Below are positions 23,081 to 31,982 of a stretch of DNA of 50,106 nucleotides, piece by piece. Position numbers and translations under genes: made by a program. Within the stretch, counting starts at the first letter, position 1, and each line of letters begins with the position of its first letter. The DNA comes from CAZXPG01 sp964643145. GTDB lineage: Bacteria > Pseudomonadota > Alphaproteobacteria > Rickettsiales > Arcanibacteraceae. The stretch spans positions 1 to 50,106 of the forward strand of contig CAZXPG010000007.1 in NCBI GenBank assembly GCA_964643145.1, read 5' to 3'. The notes beneath the pieces were generated by a model. The model saw only the letters and a list, made by a program, of their open reading frames with translations, had not been told where the DNA came from and made no database searches.

Positions 23081-25189
23081 TTACCCTGTCCGCACATATT
23101 GCATGAGCGTATCATACTCAAACAGATAGAGCAGGTGTTTTAAACACTGCCCACGAGAAGTGGCAAGCATTGGGTCGGTGGCGATAATATCTTCCACCTC
23201 CTGACGGGCCAGTGCAAGCAGTGCCGTATCATTCTCAAGATTCGCCATTTTAAAAGAAGGCAGGCCGCTTTGCCTCGTGCCAAGCACCTCACCACCGCCG
23301 CGCAGGCGCAGATCTTCCTCGGCAATCCTGAACCCATCTTCGGTTTCGCGCATAATGGCAAGTCGTGCCTTGCTGACATCACCAAGCGGTGCAGCATAAA
23401 GCAGCAGGCAGGAAGAGGGTTTATCCCCCCGCCCCACCCGGCCGCGCAACTGATGCAACTGCGACAGGCCAAAACGTTCGGCATGTTCGATAATCATGAT
23501 GGTAGCATCTGGCACATCAATCCCCACCTCAATTACCGTAGTGGCCACTAGTAGTTGCAGACGGCCTTCGGAAAATTCCAGCATCACTGCATCTTTCTCC
23601 GCCTGCTTCATTTTGCCATGCACCAGCCCCACTTTGCCTGGAAACAACGATTGAAACTCTAGGAAACGCGCTTCTGCCGCTGCAAGATCCGCTTTTGCAT
23701 GTTCGTTCTCTTCCTTTCCTTCCGGCTCCTCAATAAGTGGGCATATCCAGTAAGCTTTGCTGCCTGCTTCTATCGCACGTTTAAGCGAGCTAATAATCTC
23801 ATCCAGACGGGAAAGCGGCACTATACGCGTGGCAATCGGCAAGCGTCCGGCAGGTTTTCCACGCAAAGTAGAAATATCCATATCGCCATAGGCGGTTAAG
23901 GTAAGCGTGCGGGGAATGGGAGTTGCCGTCATCAGCACTATATCAGTATAACCACTTTTTGCTGCCAACCGCATACGCTGCTCCACCCCGAAACGATGCT
24001 GCTCATCAATCACCCCCAAGCCCAGCGCATGGAAGGTAACATCATCTTGGAACAACGCATGGGTGCCAATAATAATATCGATCTCCCCCGCTGCTAACCC
24101 TCTCAGTATGTGCTGCCGTTCTGATTTACGCGTACTGCCACTTAAAAACGCGATACGAACAGCCAACCCCTCCACCACCTTGGACATCCAGGTGAAATGC
24201 TGCTGCGCTAGTATTTCGGTAGGGGCCATCAGTGCCGCCTGCTTGCCACATTCCACCACATTCAGCATGGAAAGCAGGGCAACGGCTGTTTTGCCACTCC
24301 CTACATCGCCCTGAAGCAGGCGCATCATACGGGTGGGAGCGGCCTGATCCTGCTGAATATCCGCTAAGGCCGTTTGCTGCCACTCTGTCAACTGAAACCC
24401 CATATTATGCAGTGCCGCTGCTTGTAAGGTTTTATCCCCCTTCATAGAAATCCCAGGCAGTTTATGGACAAAGCGGCGGGTAAGCTGAAGTGCCAACTGG
24501 TTGGCAAGCAGTTCATCGAATGCTAAACGCTGGTGGCTGGCGGCATAATGCACGCTAGCCGGATTATGGGCAGCAGGCACAGCCTCCTGCCAGAGTGGCC
24601 ATTTTTTCGCAGTAAGCAATGATGCAGGTAGCCAGTCGTTAATATTGGGCTGGCGTTTTAACGCAGTATGTATAATGCGTGCCAGTTGCCGGGAAGTGAG
24701 GCCATATGTCAGCGGATAGACAGGTTCATATTCGGGGATTGTATACAATTTATCCACAGACACACAATAGTCCGGGTGCACCATCTGGCGTTCATTGTTA
24801 AAATGGTCAAGCTTGCCACTCACCACATGCACGCTGCCTGGGGTCAGTTTCTTAATAATATAGTCACTGTAGCTGTTAAAGAACACCAGCGTGAGGAAAC
24901 CACTATCGGTCTGGCAGCGTATACGGTACGGGTGCCGCCGCGAATGCCGCACACCATTTGCCGGGGGAAAATGTGTGTCAATCGTTACCTGCACGGTGAC
25001 AATATCGCCATCACATGCGCCAGAGAGCGAAGCAAGCCGTGGACGGTGGATAAAACCGGAAGGCAGGTGCCAGAAAAGGTCTAGCACGCGCGTGCAATGC
25101 AACCTGGCCAGTGCCGCACGTGTCTTATCCCCCACATTATCCAGCGTATTTACATCAACAAAGAGAGGGAAAAAAACAGATGGACGCAT
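23081..25189 (-). CDS. recG: ATP-dependent DNA helicase RecG
   Basis: Reverses stalled replication forks and migrates Holliday junctions. The 702-aa protein has an N-terminal wedge/OB domain (to about 240), helicase motif I GDVGSGKT, motif Ia APTEILAQQH, motif II DEQHRFG, motif III MTATPIPRTL, motif VI QLRGRVGRG and the C-terminal TRG-type element. ATG 25189 is preferred because GGGGAG lies 5 nt upstream; an ATG five codons earlier lacks spacing. It lies 21 bp after clpA on the same strand and may be co-transcribed. Confidence 0.97.
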   Translation of the reverse strand: MRPSVFFPLFVDVNTLDNVGDKTRAALARLHCTRVLDLFWHLPSGFIHRPRLASLSGACDGDIVTVQVTIDTHFPPANGVRHSRRHPYRIRCQTDSGFLTLVFFNSYSDYIIKKLTPGSVHVVSGKLDHFNNERQMVHPDYCVSVDKLYTIPEYEPVYPLTYGLTSRQLARIIHTALKRQPNINDWLPASLLTAKKWPLWQEAVPAAHNPASVHYAASHQRLAFDELLANQLALQLTRRFVHKLPGISMKGDKTLQAAALHNMGFQLTEWQQTALADIQQDQAAPTRMMRLLQGDVGSGKTAVALLSMLNVVECGKQAALMAPTEILAQQHFTWMSKVVEGLAVRIAFLSGSTRKSERQHILRGLAAGEIDIIIGTHALFQDDVTFHALGLGVIDEQHRFGVEQRMRLAAKSGYTDIVLMTATPIPRTLTLTAYGDMDISTLRGKPAGRLPIATRIVPLSRLDEIISSLKRAIEAGSKAYWICPLIEEPEGKEENEHAKADLAAAEARFLEFQSLFPGKVGLVHGKMKQAEKDAVMLEFSEGRLQLLVATTVIEVGIDVPDATIMIIEHAERFGLSQLHQLRGRVGRGDKPSSCLLLYAAPLGDVSKARLAIMRETEDGFRIAEEDLRLRGGGEVLGTRQSGLPSFKMANLENDTALLALARQEVEDIIATDPMLATSRGQCLKHLLYLFEYDTLMQYVRTG

Positions 25190-25210
25190 CGTATCTCCCC
25201 TCATCCTCCA

Positions 25211-27508
25211 TCAACAATGCGCATAGCTGAAGGCCAACTCGTCATTATCTGCGAAGGTTATAGAGACTTTCCCGCCTTTGGTCAGCTTGCCAAAGAGTAT
25301 TTCATCGGCTAAGTGCTTCTTGATTTTTCCCTCAATAATCCGCTCCAGCGGCCTGGCACCGTTATCCCTGTCATAGCCCATACGGGCGAGATATTCTCGC
25401 GCAGGCTGGTCTACGGTAATACGCACACGGCGATCGGCAAGCTGCGCTTCCAGCTGATGGATAAACTTATCAACCACCACCATCACCACCTCATCGGTCA
25501 GTGCCGCAAATGGAATAACAGCATCTAGCCTGTTTCTGAACTCTGGTGAAAATAAGCGGTTGATTTCAGCTACATCTTCCCCCTCACGCGATACGCGACC
25601 AAATCCAATTGGGGCTTTACTCATTTCTGCCGCCCCGGCATTGGTAGTCATAATCAGGATAGTGTTGCAGAAATTCACCGTTTTGCCGTTATGATCTGTT
25701 AGTTTACCATAATCCATCACTTGCAATAGCAGGTTGTAAATATCCTGGTGCGCCTTCTCCACCTCATCAAGCAGCAATACCGAATAGGGGGCTTTATAGA
25801 CACTATCGGTTAAGAGCCCGCCTTGGTCAAAGCCAACATAGCCAGGAGGCGAACCAATTAAACGCGATACGGAATGCTGCTCCATATATTCTGACATATC
25901 AAACCGTAAGAGCTCCATATTCATTACTTGGGCAAGCTGCTTGGCCAGTTCGGTTTTCCCCACTCCTGTTGGCCCGGAGAACACATAACAACCTATCGGC
26001 TTTTTATGGTTACGCAAGCCCGCCCGTGAAAGCTTGATGGCACCGCATAGTTCTTCTATGGCGGTATCCTGGCCATAAATGACCTTTTTCAGCTCGTCAT
26101 TAAGTTTCTGCAATTTTTTAGCGTCATCCACCGAAACCGACTTAGCCGGAATATTAGCGATTTTGGAAATAACGCTCTCAATATCCTTCACTGTAACAGT
26201 TTTATGCTGGCGCGTACTGGTAAGCAGTTTCTGATGTGCCCCCGCCTCATCAATCACATCAATGGCTTTATCGGGCAGCTGCCTATCATTAATATAACGG
26301 TCTGAAAGAATCACCGCCGCCTCTAATGCCCCCGCCGTGTAATGCACCTTGTGGTGCTCTTCATAATAGGGTTTCAGGCCGCGCAGAATTTTGATGGTGC
26401 TTTCGATGCTTGGCTCATCAATAGTAATTTTCTGGAACCGCCGTACCAACGCCCGATCTTTCTCAAAATGGGCCTGGAATTCTTTATGGGTAGTTGAACC
26501 AATACAGCGGAAACTGCCACGGGCAAGCGCGGGTTTAAGCAAATTGCTTGCATCGAGCGACCCACCACTGGTTGCCCCTGCCCCTACAATCGTATGGATT
26601 TCATCAATAAAGAGAATGGCAGAAGGAAGTTTCTCCACCTCTTTTATGACGGCTTTAATCCGTTCTTCAAAATCGCCCCGATAGCGCGTACCTGCTAAAA
26701 GCGACCCCATGTCCAGCGAGAATATCACTGCATTCTTCAACACATCCGGCACGGCCTGCCGCACAATACGCAGTGCCAGCCCCTCAACAATCGCCGTCTT
26801 CCCCACACCTGGTTCACCTACATAAAGCGGGTTATTTTTGGTGCGACGGCAGAGAATTTCGATCGTACGCTCAATTTCATCCTCACGCCCCACCAGCACA
26901 TCCACCTTACCTTCCGCTGCCATTTTATTCAGGTTGGTGCAATAGCTGAGCAGGGCCGCAGACACTTCCTTGGTTTCCTTAATGCTGGAATGCTGCATAG
27001 ATTCCTGCTGCTCGTCGCCCTTATCAGTGGCCGTTCCGCCTGGCAACGGCATATTTTCATGGGTAGAGCAATTGTCATATTTCATCACCCCGTGGGCAAT
27101 AAAATTCATGATATCCATGGCCGTAACATTCTGCTCACTCAGGAAAAAGACCGCATAGGATTCCCGCTCTGAAAACATTTCAGCCAGCACGTTCGCACCC
27201 GTCACTTCTTTTTTACCTGCCGCATGCACATGGATAGCCGCCCGATGGATAACACGCTGGAACCCAGCCGTAGGTTTGGTTTCGGTTGCCTCAGGCGTAA
27301 CCAATGCCGAAAGTTCATGCCGCAAGAAACGTTTCAACTTCTGGCAGAGCATGGTTAAATCTACCCCACAGCCAAGCAGAACGCTATTGGCATCCGGGTC
27401 TTCCGAAAGCGACAATAACAAATGTTCCAGCGTTGCATATTCATGATGAAACTCCCGTGCAATATTTAAGGCACGGTGCAGGCTCATCTCAAGGTTTTTT
27501 GATAACAT
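25211..27508 (-). CDS. clpA: ATP-dependent Clp protease ATP-binding subunit ClpA
   Basis: The double-ring AAA+ unfoldase that feeds ClpP (encoded at 35474). The 765-aa protein has an N-terminal Clp repeat domain (1-145), AAA domain 1 with GEPGVGKTAIVEG and ILFIDEIHTIVGAG, and AAA domain 2 with GPTGVGKTELAKQ and VLLLDEVEKAH. The ClpP-binding loop is in the second AAA domain, which includes PIGFGR. ATG 27508 (MLSKNLEMSLHRALNIA) matches the family start and overlaps the clpS end by 20 bp, so unfoldase and adaptor are coupled. Confidence 0.96.
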   Translation of the reverse strand: MLSKNLEMSLHRALNIAREFHHEYATLEHLLLSLSEDPDANSVLLGCGVDLTMLCQKLKRFLRHELSALVTPEATETKPTAGFQRVIHRAAIHVHAAGKKEVTGANVLAEMFSERESYAVFFLSEQNVTAMDIMNFIAHGVMKYDNCSTHENMPLPGGTATDKGDEQQESMQHSSIKETKEVSAALLSYCTNLNKMAAEGKVDVLVGREDEIERTIEILCRRTKNNPLYVGEPGVGKTAIVEGLALRIVRQAVPDVLKNAVIFSLDMGSLLAGTRYRGDFEERIKAVIKEVEKLPSAILFIDEIHTIVGAGATSGGSLDASNLLKPALARGSFRCIGSTTHKEFQAHFEKDRALVRRFQKITIDEPSIESTIKILRGLKPYYEEHHKVHYTAGALEAAVILSDRYINDRQLPDKAIDVIDEAGAHQKLLTSTRQHKTVTVKDIESVISKIANIPAKSVSVDDAKKLQKLNDELKKVIYGQDTAIEELCGAIKLSRAGLRNHKKPIGCYVFSGPTGVGKTELAKQLAQVMNMELLRFDMSEYMEQHSVSRLIGSPPGYVGFDQGGLLTDSVYKAPYSVLLLDEVEKAHQDIYNLLLQVMDYGKLTDHNGKTVNFCNTILIMTTNAGAAEMSKAPIGFGRVSREGEDVAEINRLFSPEFRNRLDAVIPFAALTDEVVMVVVDKFIHQLEAQLADRRVRITVDQPAREYLARMGYDRDNGARPLERIIEGKIKKHLADEILFGKLTKGGKVSITFADNDELAFSYAHC

Positions 27509-27827
27509 CTTCATTACTCTTGTGCATGATACATTTTAAGGGATAGTCATTTGCCCGCGCAAAATCAATCACCTGCATCACTTTTGTTTCCGCCACCTCG
27601 CGCGTGAAGTAACCACATACTGCCTGTCCGTTATTATGCACACGCATCATAAGAACATTGGCTTCCTCCGATGCCAGGTGAAATACGCGTTCCAACACAA
27701 ACACCACAAAATCCATCGGGGTATAATCATCATCCAGCATCACTACACTATACATGGAAGGTTGTGGCTGCGCCATCTCCCTATATGCCATATTCTTTTC
27801 TCGCGGCCAATCTTTACTACCTGGCAT
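27489..27827 (-). CDS. clpS: ClpS adaptor protein
   Basis: Binds N-degron substrates and delivers them to ClpA. ATG 27827 has AGGTGG 6 nt upstream and gives 112 aa. The folded part starts at SMYSVVMLDDDYTPMDFVVFVLERVF, where the Asp and Met residues form the N-degron pocket, and continues MMRVHNNGQAVCGYFTREVAETK (His of the pocket). It overlaps clpA by 20 bp. Confidence 0.95.
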   Translation of the reverse strand: MPGSKDWPREKNMAYREMAQPQPSMYSVVMLDDDYTPMDFVVFVLERVFHLASEEANVLMMRVHNNGQAVCGYFTREVAETKVMQVIDFARANDYPLKCIMHKSNEDVIKKP

Positions 27828-27870
27828 TGCAATCCACCTATTTCTAAACAATTACATCTCTATTCTCAGT

Positions 27871-27900
27871 ATAACAGTAAATCGTGCTTATGTAAGTCAA
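27871..27900 (-). promoter_or_regulatory. Candidate promoter for clpS-clpA
   Basis: On the minus strand TTGACT (27895-27900) and TGTTAT (27871-27876) are 18 nt apart, about 44 bp before clpS. There is no other obvious promoter in the 156-bp gap after cobT. Confidence 0.5.
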
Positions 27901-27983
27901 AAAATAGCACCCTTACCGCAAGAATCCTGCTTACTCTCTGATATTAGCCTACGTCCTCCCACTATTAAGAATCTATACCAGAG

Positions 27984-29711
27984 CTATAACAAGACGGATA
28001 ATTCACCAAATATCGTATCGGCCAACTGCTCTGCCGTACGGATAGTAACGGCATGATGGTAATAGCGCCCTACCTCATGCCCAATCCCAATGGCAAGCAG
28101 TTCCACGCTGGATTTTTCTTCAATAGCACGTATAACAGCTTTCAGATGGTCTTCCAGATAATTCCCATCATTGGCGGAAGCTGTGCTGTCATCCACTGGC
28201 GCACCATCGGAAATAACCATCAGAATACGCCGTTTCTCTGGCCGTTCAAGCAGCCGCCCATGCGCCCAGAGAATAGCCTCGCCGTCAATATTCTCTTTCA
28301 GTATCCCCTCTTTCAGCATCAACCCCAGGTTCTTACGGGCACGCCGCCAAGGGCTATCGGCTGCTTTGTAAATAATATGGCGTATATCATTCAGCCGCCC
28401 CGGCCTTGTTGGTTTTCCCTGTTCCTGCCATAATTTACGTGATTTACCTCCCTTCCACTCGCAGGTAGTAAATCCTAAAATTTCTACCTTAATACCGCAC
28501 CGCTCGAGCGTCCTGGCCAGCACATCGGCACACATGGCAGCAATGGTGATGGGCCTGCCGCGCATAGAGCCGGAATTATCCAAAAGCAGCGTTACCACCG
28601 TGTGCATTTCCTCCTGCTGCTTTTCCCATTTATACAGTAACGGATAGGAGGGGGAAGCCACGAGTTGTGCAAGCCGTGCAGCATCAATAATGCCCTCTTC
28701 CTGGTTTAGTTCCCAGCTGCGTATCTGCCTGGCAATCAGCTTACGCTGCAAGCGGTGCGCCAGCCGCGCCGTTACCGCCTTCAACTGCTCCAGCTTACTA
28801 TCAAGCTGACCGCGTAATCTGGCTAGTTCTTCGGGGGAGCACAGCTTGTCTGCTGCAATAATCTCGTCAAATTCTGATGTGTAGGATTGATATGGAATGG
28901 GATATGCCTCTGACTGGCCAGCTTCCACCTCCCCTTCCTCTATCTCAGCATCAGCAGGCGTACCATCGGTCAGGCCAGGGCTTGCCTCACTGGCTTCTGC
29001 CCCCATTCTACTCTCACTTGCCGCCGCCGTTGCCAATGCTTCCTCACTGTTTTGTTCACCTCCCTCTTCTCCATAAGCGGTAATATCCTCCGTTACGGCT
29101 TGTTTTTCATGGGAAGATGCGGAATCTTCCGGCAAGGGAAGTTTGGCAATAAGCCGTAAAGTAAGCGCAGCAAAAGCTTCCTGGTCATGCATTAGCGCTG
29201 CTGCCTGCGTCAGTTCCTGTTGAATCCTGGCGGCAATAGCTGCGCCATAAAACGCCATTGTTGCTTTTGCCGTATCCGGGGCTGCGCTTCCTGTCATCGC
29301 TTCCCGTAGCAGAAAACCAACAATATCTGCCACCGGCACCCGCTCATGGCCTGTTGCATGCCCATACCCTAATATCAGTGCCTGATGCTCTAAATAAGCA
29401 CTGATATTTGCTGCTACTCCCTGCATTTCCACACTGCCTATTGCCTCTACCCGCACTTTTTCAGCCTTGTCAAACACAGCACGTGCTTCAGCTAGGGATG
29501 GTGCATAATGCTGGTGGATCAGGGGAGAGTGATGTAAGCAGAACAACGCAAGCGCATCTGCCTCACCACGCGCCACCTGCAACTGCTGGAAAGAAGGTTT
29601 AGCAGGTAGAGAGCCCGCGTCATATTGCGCATGCCTGTCATGTGCAATAGCACGCATACCGGCAGAAAGCACCTGTTCAAAACTGTGATGGGAGGGAGTA
29701 GTGGTGTTCAT
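27984..29711 (-). CDS. cobT: CobT-type cobaltochelatase subunit homologue
   Basis: In aerobic cobalamin synthesis CobT and the AAA+ protein CobS form the chaperone complex of the CobN cobaltochelatase. The 575-aa protein has an N-terminal helical domain, an acidic Glu/Ala/Ser-rich linker (about 225-270) and a C-terminal von Willebrand A domain with the MIDAS motif LLLDNSGSMRGRP, FTTCEWKGGKSRKLW and MVISDGAPVDD. Neither cobS, cobN nor any other cobalamin gene is in the window. The gene follows a toxin-antitoxin pair and a Nudix gene with 3-bp gaps. It may be a CobST-like pair member elsewhere in the genome, used for another metal or repair role. Confidence 0.88.
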   Translation of the reverse strand: MNTTTPSHHSFEQVLSAGMRAIAHDRHAQYDAGSLPAKPSFQQLQVARGEADALALFCLHHSPLIHQHYAPSLAEARAVFDKAEKVRVEAIGSVEMQGVAANISAYLEHQALILGYGHATGHERVPVADIVGFLLREAMTGSAAPDTAKATMAFYGAAIAARIQQELTQAAALMHDQEAFAALTLRLIAKLPLPEDSASSHEKQAVTEDITAYGEEGGEQNSEEALATAAASESRMGAEASEASPGLTDGTPADAEIEEGEVEAGQSEAYPIPYQSYTSEFDEIIAADKLCSPEELARLRGQLDSKLEQLKAVTARLAHRLQRKLIARQIRSWELNQEEGIIDAARLAQLVASPSYPLLYKWEKQQEEMHTVVTLLLDNSGSMRGRPITIAAMCADVLARTLERCGIKVEILGFTTCEWKGGKSRKLWQEQGKPTRPGRLNDIRHIIYKAADSPWRRARKNLGLMLKEGILKENIDGEAILWAHGRLLERPEKRRILMVISDGAPVDDSTASANDGNYLEDHLKAVIRAIEEKSSVELLAIGIGHEVGRYYHHAVTIRTAEQLADTIFGELSVLL

Positions 29712-29714
29712 GAA

Positions 29715-30155
29715 TTATGTCGACTCTTCATACCCTTGATATACGCTGTCTATCGGTTCTTCCAGCCATTTACCTATTTTCAAAAATGAAGGCTGTATAT
29801 CATTCCTGGTTTGCATTTCTTCTAACGAAAACCAACGTTTCATTGTAACTGATCTATCGTTTCCTAAATCTTCCCACACTATTGGAGCATGACTATTAAT
29901 AATAGCACGGAAAATACATTCCACTTTATGGCTATCTATTTTTTTGTCATAAAATTCAGAAATATAAATAATATCTTGCATGGTTACTATATAACCAGTT
30001 TCTTCGTATACTTCTCGTTTAGCGCAAATCTCCAACCCTTCCCGTGGTTCCATATGGCCGCCTGGCAAATACCAGTAACTTCCATCATTACTTACTAAAA
30101 GCAAAGTATTTTCATGCACTACGCAAACACGAGCACAACTATTAATTTTTGTCAT
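29715..30155 (-). CDS. Nudix hydrolase
   Basis: A 146-aa hydrolase of nucleoside-diphosphate-linked compounds; the substrate cannot be told from sequence. The Nudix box is complete: Gly33-x5-Glu39-x7-REVYEETGY (residues 33-55), with the glutamates that bind magnesium. The WYLPGGHMEPREG lead-in is typical of MutT/ADP-ribose-type members. It is only 3 bp from parE upstream and 3 bp from cobT downstream, so the four genes appear to form one transcript. Confidence 0.92.
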   Translation of the reverse strand: MTKINSCARVCVVHENTLLLVSNDGSYWYLPGGHMEPREGLEICAKREVYEETGYIVTMQDIIYISEFYDKKIDSHKVECIFRAIINSHAPIVWEDLGNDRSVTMKRWFSLEEMQTRNDIQPSFLKIGKWLEEPIDSVYQGYEEST

Positions 30156-30158
30156 GTC

Positions 30159-30458
30159 TTACGTCTCAAAATGTAAAGATAAACTCATAGCATGATGCAA
30201 TATACGGATAATTTCAACACAGCCATCCGCAGCAATACGATAGAATATTACGTGTTTTCCTTGAGGATATTGACGGTATCCCTTACGAATACTATCACAT
30301 GGTTTTCCAAGAAAAGGCTGCTTTGCTAACCTGTGGAATGATTGATCGAGTAATCTCAGATAACTGTGCTGTTGCTCACGCCCCCAATGTTTCTTCGTAT
30401 AAAGTGCAATATTTTTCATATCAAGAACTGCAGCACGGGAAATACGGAAGTCGCTCAT
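30159..30458 (-). CDS. parE: ParE/RelE-family toxin
   Basis: A type II toxin of 99 aa. ISRAAVLDMKNIALYTKKHWG is the typical ParE N-terminal helix pair; LAKQPFLGKPCDSIRKGYRQYPQGKHVIFYRI and EIIRILHHAM are the conserved beta-sheet signatures. ParE proteins poison DNA gyrase, though RelE-like RNA cleavage cannot be excluded. Its start overlaps the antitoxin stop by 4 bp (ATGA), the standard arrangement. Confidence 0.92.
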   Translation of the reverse strand: MSDFRISRAAVLDMKNIALYTKKHWGREQQHSYLRLLDQSFHRLAKQPFLGKPCDSIRKGYRQYPQGKHVIFYRIAADGCVEIIRILHHAMSLSLHFET

Positions 30459-30697
30459 ACGGTCTTTTCATCAAGTGCTTGCATTAACGCTTCAAGTGAG
30501 TATCCCTCCTCAAAACCACTTTTTTCTCCCAATTCTAGCGCAGCCTGTAACGCAGTCCGTTTATTTTCTTCATTTTCCAGAAGTCTTAACCCTGCACGTA
30601 CCACTTCACTGGCAGAACCAAAACGTCCTGTTGCTATTTGCCCTGCAATAAACTGGTCAAAATGATTCCCTAAACTGATACTGGTATTTTTAACCAT
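30455..30697 (-). CDS. parD: ParD-family antitoxin
   Basis: An 80-aa antitoxin with a ribbon-helix-helix N-terminus (NTSISLGNHFDQFIAGQIATG) followed by FGSASEVVRAGLRLLE, the hallmark of ParD. The acidic C-terminal tail (EGYSLEALMQALDEK) would wrap the toxin. ATG 30697 has GGAG 7 nt upstream and gives the family start; the reading seven codons longer is not needed. ParD usually represses its own promoter; an inverted pair TACCAA/TTGGTA lies just upstream. Confidence 0.92.
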   Translation of the reverse strand: MVKNTSISLGNHFDQFIAGQIATGRFGSASEVVRAGLRLLENEENKRTALQAALELGEKSGFEEGYSLEALMQALDEKTV

Positions 30698-30712
30698 ATT
30701 TCTTCTCCATCT

Positions 30713-30749
30713 TACCAAAACCTATAGTATAGAATATTACTTATTGGTA
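30713..30749. promoter_or_regulatory. Possible ParD operator
   Basis: Inverted TACCAA (30713-30718) and TTGGTA (30744-30749) flank an AT-rich core with TATACT on the minus strand. They lie 16-52 bp before parD, where an autoregulatory site is expected. The half-sites are short. Confidence 0.3.
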
Positions 30750-30790
30750 TTGTTGTGAAGAGTGAAAATTTCTCCCTATAAACACCAACC

Positions 30791-31915
30791 TCACCCGGCA
30801 GGCAAACGGTGACCAAGCCTGCTGGCTTTGGTTTTCAGGTAGGTTTCATTATGCTGGTTGGCCTCCATCACATGCGGCACGCAAGCACTGACGGTAATGC
30901 CACATTCTTCTAAGCCTCGCGCTTTACGCGGGTTATTACTGAGCAGCTTTACCGTGGATACGCCGAGTGCCTCCAGCATTTTAGCGGCCGGCAAAAAGAG
31001 CCGTTCATCATCATCAAACCCCAATGTTTCATTGGCATCTACCGTATCCATTCCTTCTGCCTGAAGCGCATAGGTGCGCAGTTTGTTGGTCAGGCCAATG
31101 CCTCTGCCTTCCTGCATCAGATAGAGGATAATCCCCCCCTGTCCGGCTGCCATGGTGGTGATAGCGGCCTTGAACTGGTCACCACAATCACAATGAAGCG
31201 ACCCAAGAAGATCCCCCGTATAGCAGGAAGAATGCACACGCACTAACGGGTTTGCCATATCAGGAGTACCAATAATAATAGCATAATGCTCACGCGCACT
31301 TCCCAGCGTCCTGAAGGCAACAATACCCGCATCGTTAGCCCCCTCCAGCGTCAGTGGGGCACGGCAGACTTCCTTCATGCCATAGACAAGCCGGGCTTTA
31401 TAATGCCTGATGTCAGCACCATCTATCTGAAGCAAGCCATTATCCTCTGCATAACGCACCCCGTCCTTACCCAGTGGCAACATGAGCAGTGCCGGTAATA
31501 ATTCAGCAAGCTTTACCAGGGCAAGCCCATCGATCGCCAGGCCTTCCGCCTGGGTTAGTGGCGGCAGTTCTGCGACGTGATCACTCTCGCTTATTCCGCT
31601 TAGCTGCTGCAATTCCAGCAAATTCCATCCTGGTTTTTGTATTTGTACCGCACCATGATATATATCGCCATGTGCAAGAAACTGCGCCCGTTTTGCCGTT
31701 AGCACCAACGTCAGCTTTTCTTTCCCCACATGAAGCAGATTGCATAATTCATCTTCACCAATAGCCTCCAGGGCTACAAACATGATACTATTGTCGTTCT
31801 CATCCGTGAGCACTACCGGCAAGCCACGCCGTATGTCGGCCATCGTGCGCTCCGCCCGCATCACATGACGGATATTTTCACTGAAGGGGATATTTGCAAA
31901 AGGAATATTTTTCAT
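30791..31915 (-). CDS. ribA: GTP cyclohydrolase II with degenerate RibB-like N-terminal domain
   Basis: Opens GTP in the first step of riboflavin synthesis. In the C-terminal half (about 175-374), zinc ligands lie in SSCYTGDLLGSLHCDCGDQ and the active-site loop is LYLMQEGRGIGLTNKLRTY, with KLLSNNPRKARGLEECGI near the end. The N-terminal half resembles dihydroxybutanone-phosphate synthase (RAERTMADIRRGLPVVLTDENDN), but the catalytic EDRENEGD-type motif is replaced by DENDNSIMFV. It therefore should not perform the RibB reaction. Such inactive N-terminal domains are known in alphaproteobacterial RibA. ribB must lie elsewhere. Confidence 0.93.
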   Translation of the reverse strand: MKNIPFANIPFSENIRHVMRAERTMADIRRGLPVVLTDENDNSIMFVALEAIGEDELCNLLHVGKEKLTLVLTAKRAQFLAHGDIYHGAVQIQKPGWNLLELQQLSGISESDHVAELPPLTQAEGLAIDGLALVKLAELLPALLMLPLGKDGVRYAEDNGLLQIDGADIRHYKARLVYGMKEVCRAPLTLEGANDAGIVAFRTLGSAREHYAIIIGTPDMANPLVRVHSSCYTGDLLGSLHCDCGDQFKAAITTMAAGQGGIILYLMQEGRGIGLTNKLRTYALQAEGMDTVDANETLGFDDDERLFLPAAKMLEALGVSTVKLLSNNPRKARGLEECGITVSACVPHVMEANQHNETYLKTKASRLGHRLPAG

Positions 31916-31944
31916 TATGATCTATATCGAAGCCCCATATTGGG

Positions 31945-31972
31945 AAGCTTTGCTTGGCTAAAACTGAGGTTA
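31945..31972. repeat. Half copy of the TAACCTCAG palindrome
   Basis: AAGC-TTT-GCTT and AAAACTGAGGTTA match the loop and right arm of the family (compare 46645-46671). The left arm is not recognisable. It ends about 10 bp before the regulator start at 31983. Confidence 0.5.
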
Positions 31973-31982
31973 CTTGTATTCC

